Part shown: one piece after another, positions 14,545 to 25,770 of the stretch
Position numbering within the stretch: the stretch's first letter is position 1
Layout of the letters: the number at the start of each line of letters is the position of its first letter
Assembly (NCBI RefSeq): GCF_964340395.1
Contig: NC_135551.1
Location: 6,480,463 to 6,544,462, forward strand
Length of the DNA stretch: 64,000 bases
From: Glandiceps talaboti
Lineage: Eukaryota; Hemichordata; Enteropneusta; Spengelidae
Direction: 5' to 3'
Notes under the pieces: generated by a model
Database searches by the model: none
The model's input: only the letters and a program-made list of their open reading frames with translations
What the model was told of the DNA's origin: nothing
Position numbers and translations under genes: made by a program

Positions 14545-14873
14545 TCCGACATTTCATAGGCGAATGTTAATATGAAGTGTTTTTTCGGAGTGTCTGTTGA
14601 GGTGTGGGATATTTATGACATCAATTTGAGGAGTATTTCTATGAATAATAAGTACTGGTTACCTTTGATAAACGGTTGCCTAATAAAGTACACTGAATCC
14701 ACTGAACTTTAATGATGTCTATATCGCGAGCAAACGTGAAACTGAGATGATGTGGGGGGGAACGGTTATTTACGTATACTTTCTAGGGAATTGCATAACA
14801 TACATGTATATCCATGGCCGATACATGTATTTGACCTAAAACCTGTTGTTCTGTATCTCTTTGTAACGTCGTT

Positions 14874-14923
<50 letters not shown>

Positions 14924-15715
14924 AAAGATTCAGTTTGCTTCATCGTACATTACAGTATAGCAAGTATCGTATAGTATATGACAAGTTGAGAACTACACGA
15001 CACGTCTGTTTACATGTAATACAGGCTTCAACATGTGCCTTATGCAGGAGTCAATGTCACCCCCCCACCTCGGGGCATAGTGGGGGATTTGGAAATTAGT
15101 CTTATAAAATTTGTCAAATTCCCCACTCCCTGGGGCAAGACATTCTGGAAAATCACCACCTAAAAGAAGTAATACTCCCAACATTTCTCTCACCCTAATG
15201 GGTGGGGCATTCACAAATTCTGACTGACACACAACCACTCTTTTACGTCTGTGAAAATGACTAGGGGGTGAATATGAGGCAATTGCCCCACCCCCTCGGG
15301 CATTGTTTCATGGCAAACACGGTCTAATCCCCCACATTTGTCTCGAATCGCCAGAGGTGGGGTCCCTCGGGCATTACATTGACTCGTGCATTAGTAGGAG
15401 TACGTTGCGTTAGACTGGTTAGTACCTTGCCTTTACCACGTTTCCAACCCGAATTAGCAATTACGATTTTATGTGCATTTCACCTGTTTCTATTTCAATC
15501 GTGCACAATGAACCAAGAAACACAACACTCTAAAAAATATACACACTATACTTGCCAATGGTCATCACAATAAACTTTACCGATTCAACGAACGTTTTGA
15601 AGGCCAGCAGTAAATGTAACTGGTTCCCTGACCAATTAAGTAGTTCCCCGCTTGTGGCTCATGATCAAAGTGAAATCGAAAATTGTGTTTGAACTGATAT
15701 AAAGGCAAGTCAGCT
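14545..15715. other. insertion in unit B, including (TTG)n and G/C-rich repeats
   Basis: Absent from unit A. It contains a (TTG)n microsatellite (about 14875-14923). At 15060-15375 it holds a stretch with several copies of a motif like CCCCACCTCGGGGCAT or CCCCTCGGGCATT, looking like a diverged short repeat. The minus-strand open frame across 14993-15238 lies in this repeat and has no recognised motif. Confidence 0.55.
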
Positions 15716-16254
15716 TCATGATGATAGCAGACTACCGAGAGTTGATTGTTTTTATTTTGATACATAATTATAACATGTATCATTGTCGAAATCAACATAA
15801 AAAGACACAACGCTGTACTGATGTTGCAATTCAGTGTTGCCATATTGTTGTGTCTACCTGGATCATGGCAAACACAGGTTCATATAACATATATGGTCAC
15901 AACACAGTACAGTCAACATGGTCAATACGTCAAAATCAAAATGATAAATAGCTAAAACAAAAATAAGAAATTCCTAGCCATAGTTCTCTTCAGCATGTTC
16001 AAATTTTATTTTACACTTGACAAAAATAGTCATAGACGATACACCATGCCACATGTACAGTGAGTCTTCAGTACACGCACGGGACGGGAAGTTTTTTGAA
16101 AGACAACGAAAATGCTTCGTGTCACTCTGTGGATGGTAATGAACGCAATCAAGAGAAAATCAAATAACGTGAGTACATAGTTTTCAAGGTGGCTGGTTAT
16201 CAGACAAAACTAAAAAGCCCAAAGTTTAAAATAAGATATCTAGAAAATATTTGA

Positions 16255-16690
16255 CGATTGATCACGAGCGAAAGTGTTCTAGGTGAATTTAACCCTTGAC
16301 CTATTTTCATAAGGACGTCGAAGGAAACGAGGTCAGTGTGACATCTCAAGCATGATCAACAACGTTTGCATGAGTGAGTACAACTAAATGTTGTCTAAAC
16401 TTTAGTGGAAGAGAAATTCTGTTGATCAGACAGTTATTTTCAAATTCTTACAACATCTTGACGATAAGAAGCAAATGTGACACTGACAGACAGGCTAGTC
16501 CGTCCGTACACCATACAGGAGGCACAAACATACCACATGTGCATCTGGTTGACTGGGATTGATTGTGATCACGTAATATTTAGCGCTAACTTTATGCTGT
16601 TGCTTCCAAATATTATTGAACTGCAATCTTTCTAAACAAGTCATGGAAATTGCCAGAAACCTGATTATTTTATGACTGAATATGTTACGA
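16255..16690 (-). repeat. interspersed repeat within unit B, inverted relative of 8720-9150
   Basis: It lies inside the second insertion of unit B and matches the reverse complement of 8720-9150 block by block. This shows that the unit B insertion is a mobile repeat and that unit A is the ancestral state at this point. Confidence 0.65.
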
Positions 16691-17754
16691 TCATAAATTC
16701 CCTTACTTTCAGTTAAATTTTCTGATGGGAAGCATTTAGTGTGAAATCTGATGAGCGACATTGATGGGTACAGTGACGTAATTCGTAAACAAATCTAACG
16801 TTGGTAACTTTTATTTTTGTAAATGGTCCTTAAATATCAAGTACACCTGTCTTCATAGCAAACAGAAATCTGAGGCCAAATTTTGCCACGAATGGATACA
16901 TCATTTGACTCCACAATATAATAAGCACGGCAATAGCTCAAAAACCTGGCTCAAATTTTATAACACTCGCACAGCTCAGAGCGCCTGCAGGGTGTCGGAA
17001 AAAATCGATTATCTTTTCAGTAAACTTTGCAACACTGTATTATCAAAATTTTCTACCTGTCAATGTACTGCTGCATACAATGTAGTAGAAATACTACTAC
17101 TAAACACTTCATGGAATATTTGTAACAGTATGTTGTGAAAGTCTACGATGATTTGAAAACAGCAGTGGTTTCGGAATAATATTACAAATATTGTGAGACG
17201 CATTGCAAATATTGTTTTCAGGGAATGTCATCAGCAACTTTATAAATCATTACAGAACAATCTATTTGTCTGTACCTTATTCGTGATGCGAGCTGTTCAG
17301 ACAAATATCGGGGGGGGGGGCGGCCTCCTCTCACACAGTTAGGGGTTGGTCGATGGTTGAGGGCGCCCCGTCACGGCGTACCTTACAGACTAAGCTAATA
17401 TATGCTCAAACGGATGCATTTTATTGACAATAGGACCAAAAGGCACCATTCCTCTAAATTGTTTCTCACACAATGCATTATTATTATATACTTTTTAAAC
17501 CCCTTCACTTGTAATAATAATAATAATAATAAAAATAATAATTAAATAATAGTACATAAAAATAATAATTATAATAATCATGTTTATTTGAATATTAACC
17601 ACCCTATGATGTAGCATTTATTTCTATATGACCTGCATATGTAGCATAACCTGCATCATACCTACTCATGTGTACACTATGTTGCTCCTTGGTGAGTATA
17701 TTCCATCTCTGATATTCGCCAATAACTGAATCTCTATAGATATCCCAGTGTTCA

Positions 17755-18300
17755 CAATAGCTTATCTTATGTTTACATCATATAATGATATGTTGATATC
17801 ATATAATATGTTTTCATTGTATAAAGATATGTTCACACCATATAATGATATGTTCATATCATTCAGTATGTTAATATCCTGTATGTTGACATCATGTATT
17901 GATATCTTCACATTATATAATCATGTTCACGTTGTATAATATGTTCACATTGCATAAATATATGTTCACCTTGTATAATGATATGTTCACACCATATAAT
18001 ATGTTCACATCATTATATGATATGTTCATATCATTTAATACGTTAATATAATATATGTTGACATTATATAATATGTTCACATTGTATAAAGATATGTTCA
18101 CATCATATAATGATATGTTCACATCATTTTAATGGTATATTCACATAATGTAAAAATATATTCACATCATATAATGGTACGTTTGCATCATATAATGATA
18201 TGTTTGCATCACATTAAGGTACATTCACATATAATGATGTCCTCGCATTATATAATGAAATGTCTGCATCACATAATGATATGTTCGCATCATATAACAA
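17755..18300. repeat. 21-bp AT-rich minisatellite
   Basis: Units resembling ATGTTCACATCATATAATGAT repeat with substitutions and small length changes. In the + frame this gives a seven-residue period (MFTSYND, MFSLYKD, MFTPYND), and stops appear between stretches, so it is not a gene. It lies immediately 5' of the first recognisable exon of the mosaic gene. Confidence 0.9.
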
Positions 18301-18384
18301 CAGAAATGGTTAATATAATATATTTTTAGTCTTACGACATCTCCGGCTTTCCATACTCCCTCATCGTAACTTTGTTGTTTTCAG

Positions 18385-18513
18385 TTCCACCTTATATGAA
18401 AGCAGATACTTGTACACATGTTATATGTCATAATAGTGGAAAATGCATGGCCATATTTGGTATATTTCGGTGTTTATGTCCATTTGGATATGTTGGATCT
18501 CGTTGTGAAAGTG
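18385..18513 (+). CDS. exon: EGF-like domain
   Basis: The acceptor TTTTCAG precedes 18385 and the donor G|GTAAGG follows 18513. The 129-nt exon is phase 1-1. The peptide has six cysteines in EGF order: TC, VIC, GKC, FRC, LC and RC, with the characteristic CPFGYVGSRC end. The usual Asp/Asn set for calcium binding before the first cysteine is not evident, so it is probably a non-calcium EGF module. It is the most 5' exon I can recognise, and earlier exons would lie beyond or be unrecognisable. Confidence 0.85.
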
Positions 18514-18958
<445 letters not shown>

Positions 18959-19042
18959 GTGCTTGTCTGTTACCACTACGATCACACCAGTACAATATGA
19001 AACAATGTATACAATACAAATAATACACAATTTCAATTGCAG

Positions 19043-19339
19043 CAATTCCCTATTTGGTAAAAGGACAATTCGACACAGTTGAAGAAGCAAATGCAAAATG
19101 TAAGGAAGGGAATGGTGTGATAGCGACATCCGCCCAAATAAATCGGTGGGCATGGAAGCAATATGGATATTTTGATGGACAGTATTGGTTTTTGACAGAA
19201 GATATGCTTATTCACTTTGGAGATTACATGTTTTATCATCCTGATGGCATATCTAGTCACTATGTATACATTACAGCGAAAATTGATTTCACAATATATA
19301 CCAAAAAACCCATTGGTGTATTCTGTACAACCATAAACG
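19043..19339 (+). CDS. exon: Link-like (hyaluronan-binding type) domain, divergent
   Basis: The acceptor AATTGCAG and donor G|GTATGT enclose 297 nt, phase 1-1. The peptide follows the Link-module plan: a beta strand, then DTVEEANAKCKEGNGVIAT with SAQI, matching the family's EEA..C...A.IAT..QL box, then FDGQYWFL in the place of the family's GWLAD box, and a terminal GVFC. Only the outer two cysteines of the usual four are present. The call rests on motif order, so another alpha/beta fold is possible. In known proteins Link modules bind hyaluronan; whether this one does is not known. Confidence 0.6.
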
Positions 19340-19356
19340 GTATGTACTTAATGTTA

Positions 19357-19380
19357 GTGTGTGTGTGTGTGTGTGTGTGT
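19357..19380. repeat. (GT)n tract beside splice donor
   Basis: A short GT repeat just 3' of the exon donor at 19340, followed by CT-rich low-complexity sequence. Confidence 0.9.
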
Positions 19381-19839
19381 CTATCTCTCTCTGTCTGACT
19401 CTATTTCTGTCTCTCCACTCTATGTCCTTGTCTGTCTATGATCGGTCTGGTAGTACGCCCCAATTGCCAGCCTCCATGCAGTGCTCTCCAGACTTCATTT
19501 ACTTTGTTGTAATTTATACTCTGGAATGTGCCCATTCTTTCACCGTTGGTTACAGTATTTATTCTTAAAATTGTGGACTTGTTGCTGTATTCGGTCCTAT
19601 TTCCATCATATATTGCTGCACCAAGAGTTCCCTGCGGGTATTGCATTTACCAACAGTGTATTCATATGTTAATGTGAATTTACAAAGCCTATACACACAT
19701 TTCAATAATAGAATAATCACCTGGAGCTTTGAATTCAACCTACAAGCTTCAGATGAAAGCATGCCCATTATCAAGAAATGTAGATTTACCCCCACCCAGT
19801 GTCAATAATAAATACACAGTATCATATTTCCTACAGGAC

Positions 19840-20990
19840 TTTCAAGCTATGCTAGAGAAGTATGCCTCATATGAGGGGAACTCTTCATCGCTGAAGACTT
19901 TAATTTACATCATAATGCATGGCCGTATGATTGTCTTAATCATCACAAATAAAGATGAAATATCAGTTGATGACCAGACTCTTTCCGATCATAGACCTGT
20001 CCCTGCTAGATTAAATATCCCTAAGCCACCTCTTGTTAGCCACGAAGTTGTGATCCGCTGCATTTCCCATTTCGACAAGTTATTTCTACAGTGACATCCT
20101 TTCTACTATAGACTTTCATCTACCTGTCACAGATGTAAAGTGTATCATTGCAATGTATACTTCAGCACTGACTGATATTCTTGATGAGCATGCACCCGTA
20201 AATGAACGCATTACTAGTAAACATCCTAATGCAAAGTTGTACACTCCCGAAATTGATCGTGCTAAAAAGCTTCGGAGATCATCCGAGCGGAAATGGAGGT
20301 AAACAAAATTCACAAGCAGATGTACATAGATCAAGCCATATATCACTACTACATAAATCAAATTAATCAAATTGAGGACAATGCCAAGGACCAGCGGTTA
20401 CGTTCCAAAACTGTAGCTACAGTGATCCATAAGCTAAACTCCTTGCCAATGCATAACTTTATCCTTAAAGTAGTTGAATGGTTCGATCAATACTTTATAA
20501 GTAAGATTAAGGGCACTGTTATAAACTTGATTCCAAAGCAATATCTTCTCAGTTCACGGACTTCGAAGTTCACACCTCATCAACATTGTCATGTTTTAAG
20601 TAATCAACTAAACAGTATATTCATGAGGTCATCATAGAAATGACTGCAATGTCATGCTGCCTCGATCCACTTCCAACATCACTACCTAAAGATTGTCTTG
20701 ATCTACTGCTGCCATTTATCACCATGACTGTAAATTTCTATCTTGAAAATGGCGAAGTACCAGGTGTCTTCAAGGCTGTGGTTGTTACCCCAATACTCCA
20801 CAAACCATACATATTTAGATTGTAACATACTCAAAAACTACCAACCAGTTTCTAATTTGCCATTTCTCGCCAAAGTCCTCGAGGAGGTTGTTGCAGCCCA
20901 ACTAAACAATAATCTTCTAGAACCATTACAGTCAGCGTATAGGAAGTATCACTGTGACAATACTGAAAATGCCCTTCTTAAAATTTATAA
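19840..20990 (+). pseudogene. LINE fragment: endonuclease end to RT start (L2/CR1-like)
   Basis: Successive + strand frames read as a LINE. First is an endonuclease end with LIITNKDEISVDDQTLSDH followed by RPVPARL, where SDH is the conserved catalytic motif. Next is a linker with ILDEHAPV, LYTPEIDRAKKLRR and IEDNAKDQR. Then comes an RT start with LDPLPTSL, NYQPVSNLPFLAKVLE and LQSAYRKYH. Stops and frameshifts between blocks (near 20093, 20300, 20637 and 20823) show it is dead. It lies in the intron between the Link-like and F5_8C-like exons. Confidence 0.85.
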
Positions 20991-21009
20991 TGGCATCTGG
21001 GTATATGGA

Positions 21010-21476
21010 GTCTAATGAATGCATCCTGTTCAACTTATCCGACCTGTCATCGATATACACTTATTGGAAGTGTATATCGCGATATAGAAAACTTAGAACA
21101 TATATTTTTAGACTGCCCGATACTATTGCCGCTGCACAAGAAAGTAAGGGGACTAATCTCGACAATTTTGACTAAAGATTCAATCCCATTTCACTGGTAC
21201 ATCCTGGGAATGCCTCTTGGACCAAAACCGGATCGTCAACGATATCAACTCTGCAACTATTTAATGACAACAACTAAAATAGCCATCGCTCGCTGTCGCA
21301 TGGAAGAAGGGCTAAGTCCACTTCACCTCTTTCCTGTACGTGTCCGACGTAGGATAGCTATTGACTTTAACTATTACAAATTGAATGGACATTTGAATTT
21401 GTTTAGCATAATTTGGAGTATCGAGAATGCCGTATGTGAAATGAAAGAACATAACGAACTGCAATATAACATATGA
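21010..21476 (+). pseudogene. LINE C-terminal zinc-knuckle fragment
   Basis: The open frame 21015-21476 contains a CSTYPTC...ENLEHIFLDCP block, the zinc-binding C-terminal box found after the RT in I-group and related LINEs, and a basic, hydrophobic tail with MEEGLSPLHLF. The RT start immediately upstream (to 20990) is of an L2/CR1 kind, and the middle of the RT is missing. So either a large deletion or two different elements meet near 21000. Confidence 0.65.
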
Positions 21477-22818
21477 ACTATATCGATTGCAATATATTGA
21501 CTTTCTGCTGCCTGAACCTGTTTGTCTTTGATTTCAATTATGTGAATATTACATGTTATAAATTTGGTCATATTTTCTTGAAATGTAATTTGATGTGAAA
21601 TTTTTGTAAATAACCTCAGCTTCAAAGGCTGTTTTTTCTTAATAAAGACAATTGAAAAGCTCAAAGGAGCTAGACAAGGTAAATGTTAAATAAATCCTAA
21701 CATTCTGATATCTTTCAAACATGACAAAATATTCAATATCATTTTGGGACATATGCACATCAATTTTGTATTTTTATATATGCCGGTTTGACTGCATGGC
21801 GTCCATATTTGTAGTTATACACTCAATATTTACTGCATAACTCAAACATCGATTCAAGAATCTATCCCCATATTATATTGATGTAAGCACTCTTTGTAGA
21901 CTGACAGGGTCATTTATTAAATCAAGCCAATGCCTTCATATCACATTGAAGTACTTACATCTCGCCAACTGTTAATTTCCTTTTAATCATGTTTGCGCCA
22001 GAAAAAACATTAACAACTGTTCAACAGGCAACCTAGCCCATCACATTGGGAAGGTAGGTAGGTCGATTTTTTTGGTACTATGCTGAAGCAGTATATAATG
22101 ATGGCAAAACATTTCAAGTTGAGTTTGCATAGAACTGGCTCAGTCATTTTGATTTTATATATTGTCAACGTATATTGCTACTGATTGGTAGGAGACTGTG
22201 GAAACAGTTTTGAAAATAGGACCATGTAGGAGGCATACCATATCAAACCATAGACATAATTTGGTTGTTACGATGCTTGAATATGTTATTGAAATACCAT
22301 AATTTAAGCAATGATACTATGCAGTACAAATCATCTGGCTATGAAGTGTATTTTGTTGTGGCAAAGCTTAAATTTATTTTGCGGATAAGCCCTTGGTAAT
22401 TACTTCTCCTGAAGTTAAATTGTTTCCTAAAACAATCAAAGAGCAATATATTTCAAGTCCCCCTTTCAGACTTCTCAGCCATTTTCAGAAATTTTGCTAA
22501 TTCCGTTAGTGCACATTGGATATGCAACAGCGTAGTTTAATCTCAATTCACTCTTGTATGCATCATCAGAGCCAAGTAAACCACTGTATAAGATATTGTA
22601 TAATTTGGAATTAACTCAAATGTATATGGTGACAAGTATTATTCAGAGAGTGTACAGAAATCCCCTAAAATAATTTTGAACCAAAGTTTACATATCAATA
22701 GTCCAGCAGCCCTTGTACTGACGAGTGAAGCCTGCATAATGTTATATTGGCCATCACCAAAACAACTGTCAATTGAATTGCCAAACAATTAAAAGATGTT
22801 TTAATGTTGTTCTTTAAA
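21477..22818. other. unassigned intronic sequence with a diverged relative of the 177-bp repeat
   Basis: The block at about 21860-21965 (CCCCATATTAT..GTGTAAG..., then ATTAAAT.AAG.CA and TATCACA) resembles the 177-bp unit at 22819-23172. Nothing else is recognised. Confidence 0.5.
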
Positions 22819-23172
22819 GTAATATTTAAGATAAATACAACATACAATCATTATTTTTGGCTCTTATACCACTTTTACATATCGACGTTCCATTCAAGTG
22901 TCCCGCCCCATATTATCTCGTGTAAGACATTTACCTTGCCCTTGACCAGGGTTAATTATTAAATAAAGTCAGTTCCTGCCTATCACAGACACATGGTAAT
23001 ATTTAAGATAAATACAACATACAATCATTATTTTTGGCTCTTATACCACTTTTACATATCGACGTTCCATTCAAGTGTCCCGCCCCATATTATCTCGTGT
23101 AAGACATTTACCTTGCCCTTGACCAGGGTTAATTATTAAATAAAGTCAGTTCCTGCCTATCACAGACACATG
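22819..23172 (+). repeat. 177-bp perfect tandem duplication
   Basis: 22819-22995 and 22996-23172 look identical base for base by eye, starting GTAATATTTAAGATAAATAC and ending with the CACAGACACATG block. The duplication lies about 145 bp upstream of the acceptor of the next exon. Confidence 0.95.
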
Positions 23173-23317
23173 GTAGAACTTACATCGTGATGATTTATTT
23201 CACTTTTACTTCCCTGTTGAGTCTAAGGACCATGAACAACAAAGATGTTTATTAAACAGAATGATATTTGTAGCAACTGTAGTATTTAAGTGTGAGCAAT
23301 TTCTGTTCAACCTTTAG

Positions 23318-23619
23318 AAAAGACGTTTCAGAACAAGCGATTGACAAAGAAAGTGCGAGTTGTACCAGTAAGTATGAAAGCGATGTTTGGGATGAATTAC
23401 GAAGAGACGGTCAACCACCTTAGTTCAGTCAACTACACTTTCGACGCACGTAGAGGGGGGTTTACATCAAGATGGTTTAACCACCCTGATATCATATTGC
23501 TTCAATTGCCGGAACGACTGAATATCAAACAAATATTGATTGAGACCCTTGAAAATGGTTTTTTGGGGTACACTATATCTTTCAGGTATGATAAATACAA
23601 TTGGGATCTAGGTGACAAG
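23318..23619 (+). CDS. exon: discoidin/F5_8C-like domain, first part
   Basis: The acceptor CAACCTTTAG gives phase 1 and the donor AAG|GTGAGA ends in phase 0. The peptide shows the family's pattern: a surface region (FTSRWFNHPDI), then a strand pair IILLQLPERLNIKQILIET in the place of W[IL]QVDLG..-ITGI.TQG, then LGYTISFRYDKYNW in the place of V.SY.ISYS.DG..W. Discoidin domains are beta barrels that bind lipids, sugars or collagen. An alternative donor after TTCAG at 23585 is possible, but the phase-0 donor matches the next exon. Confidence 0.65.
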
Positions 23620-24099
23620 GTGAGAAAATTTATCTATTTATATATTTACAAAATCTTTTGAATGTGTGGTGTTATTGTATTATATATGCACACACATTCT
23701 CAGTATATGTAACATTTTCATGCTGGAGGAAACAGAGCTCAATACATATGTATTTACATAGAGTTGTATAAATAGCACAATATTAAGCAAGATACGCAGG
23801 AGTCGTTATATACTGTTTAACGTTCTTGCAATCATCACGTGACTAACGGTTTAGTTTTAAGAAGTTCTTAAGTTAAAGTTCAAAAATTACAATTTACGTG
23901 ATATGGTTGCCACACTGAAAGTTGGTCAAAGCAATTTCATTTGAACACATATAATAAACAGTAAACGTTTTCTGGCCAAGATGTTTCACTCATGGTTTGC
24001 TCAGCTGCCTCAGTAGGCCCAATCCATCATAGTCAGGTGGCTTAGCAACTTTTTTCTTAACCCTGTGAACCCTGAGCCCCTGAGAGGATATAAATTGGG

Positions 24100-25770
24100 T
24101 TTAAGTATCATGTAACATAACCCCTGGTGTCCAAACTGACCAAGGATGACCCAAGAAAACTATAATTACGGAATCCATATATATCACAATTCCCCAAAAA
24201 TATGCAAATTTGTTTCACGTGACCTCATTAAATATTCGAAATGGCCGCAAAACCAGTAAAGTTATGAAATATTTTTCACATTTTTATAATTTGTATTGGT
24301 GAAAGTACACAATTCTCAGTTTTGTATAGCATTTTAGTCCCAATGTTACCAGCCTGTGTAATCATATAGAAATGTTACATAATATGTAAATGTTTATGTA
24401 TAAAATTTTGATTTTCACCTTGGTAAACATGAGGTAACTCGTTATTTTAGCATGCAATACAAGGAGTGGAAGTACCATATTGCAGGATTGTTTGAGTCCA
24501 AACTGACCAATAATGATGTGGTGAAACCATATATTTTTGAACTGGTCATAAAAAAGCATCCCAAAAATATGCAAATATTGATCATGTGACATTATATATT
24601 CAAATTGCCGCCTTTACAATAAAAGTATTGAATTCTCTGCCCATTTTTCAATTTGTATGGGTAAGAGTATAATAGTTTCAATTTGTTCTTGCATTTTAGC
24701 CCTCAATGTTACAAGGCTGTGGAATAATAAGGAAATATTACATTATATGAAAAGATTTAGGAGCAAAACTCTGACTTTCACCCTATACAACATATATATG
24801 GCTAACATTTAGTAACTTGGTACTCTTGAACTGAGAGTGAGAGTGCAATATTACATGATCGTTTGAGTCTAAACTGACCATATTTGACCATACATAACCA
24901 AGTATTTTTTTAATTACCACAATATAGCGGTCCCAAAAATATGCAAATATCAGTCACGTGACCTCACTAAATATTCAAAATGGCTGCCATTACAGTCAAG
25001 TTATGGAAATTTATGCACATTTTTCAATTTGTATAAGTGAGAGTAAAATATTTTCAATTTTTTATTGTAATTTGAGCCCTCAATGTTGCAAGGCTGTGGA
25101 ATAATATGAAAATATGACATCAGACGTAAAAATTTGGGCCAACAATCTTTGGTTTTAGTCATTATGTACTAGGCAAACATACAGTAATTTGATATGTTCG
25201 GCATACCACAAGTGAAATAGTCATATTATGTGGGTGCCTGAGTCCAAAATGACCATGTTTTACCATACATAGCCAAGTATTATTGGATACATACAAAGAC
25301 AGTGGTCCGAAAAATATGCAGATTTTGGTCATGTGACCTCATTAAATGTTCAAAATGGCTGCCATTACAGTCAAGTTATTGAATATTTCACAAATTCTTC
25401 AATTCGTATTGGTGAAACCTGAAACATACTTCATTTTTCATTGCACTTTGTTGTTCAATATCATAAGCATGCAGACTTATATGCAACTATTGTATAATAT
25501 GTAAATATTTGGACACCAAATTTTTGTTTTTAGTCATCATGTTCAGGGTAAAAATATGATATATTTGTGTGACATGATGCAAAAAATGTAAATACGTGTA
25601 TCATTTTACAATACAAGTGTGCTTGAGTCCAAACTGGCCAAGTGTCATCTGGTATAACCATATATTTGTGGAATCAAAATGCAACATGGATCCTAAAAAT
25701 GTGAAATTTTTTGTCTCATGACATCATTAAATATTCAAAATGGCCTCCAATACACAAATCATAGTTTTCT
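24100..25770 (+). repeat. tandem array of about 370-bp diverged monomers
   Basis: At least five head-to-tail monomers can be followed by shared blocks: GAGTCCAAACTGACCA, then CCCAAAAATATGCAAAT, then CACGTGACCTCATTAAATATTC or a variant, AAATGGC(C/T)GCC, AAGTTATGAAAT.TTT, and CAATGTTAC.A..CTGTG. The monomers differ at many positions, so this is an old array. No open frame runs through it. It lies in the large intron. Confidence 0.9.

Larger units (their letters stand above)
13865..17604 (+). repeat. segmental tandem duplication, unit B
   Basis: This is the second copy of unit A in the same orientation. It is longer because of unit-specific insertions at about 14545-15715 and 16110-16765, which interrupt blocks that are contiguous in unit A. 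For example AGTTTTTTGAAAG is followed directly by the ACGTAATTCGTAAAC block in unit A but is separated by about 650 bp here. It ends at the AATAAT-rich tract followed by TTAACCACCCTAT. Confidence 0.8.

Noticed and set aside
17748-18329. Heptad-like peptide repeats suggesting a repetitive protein
   Set aside because: They come from a 21-bp minisatellite with frame breaks on both strands.
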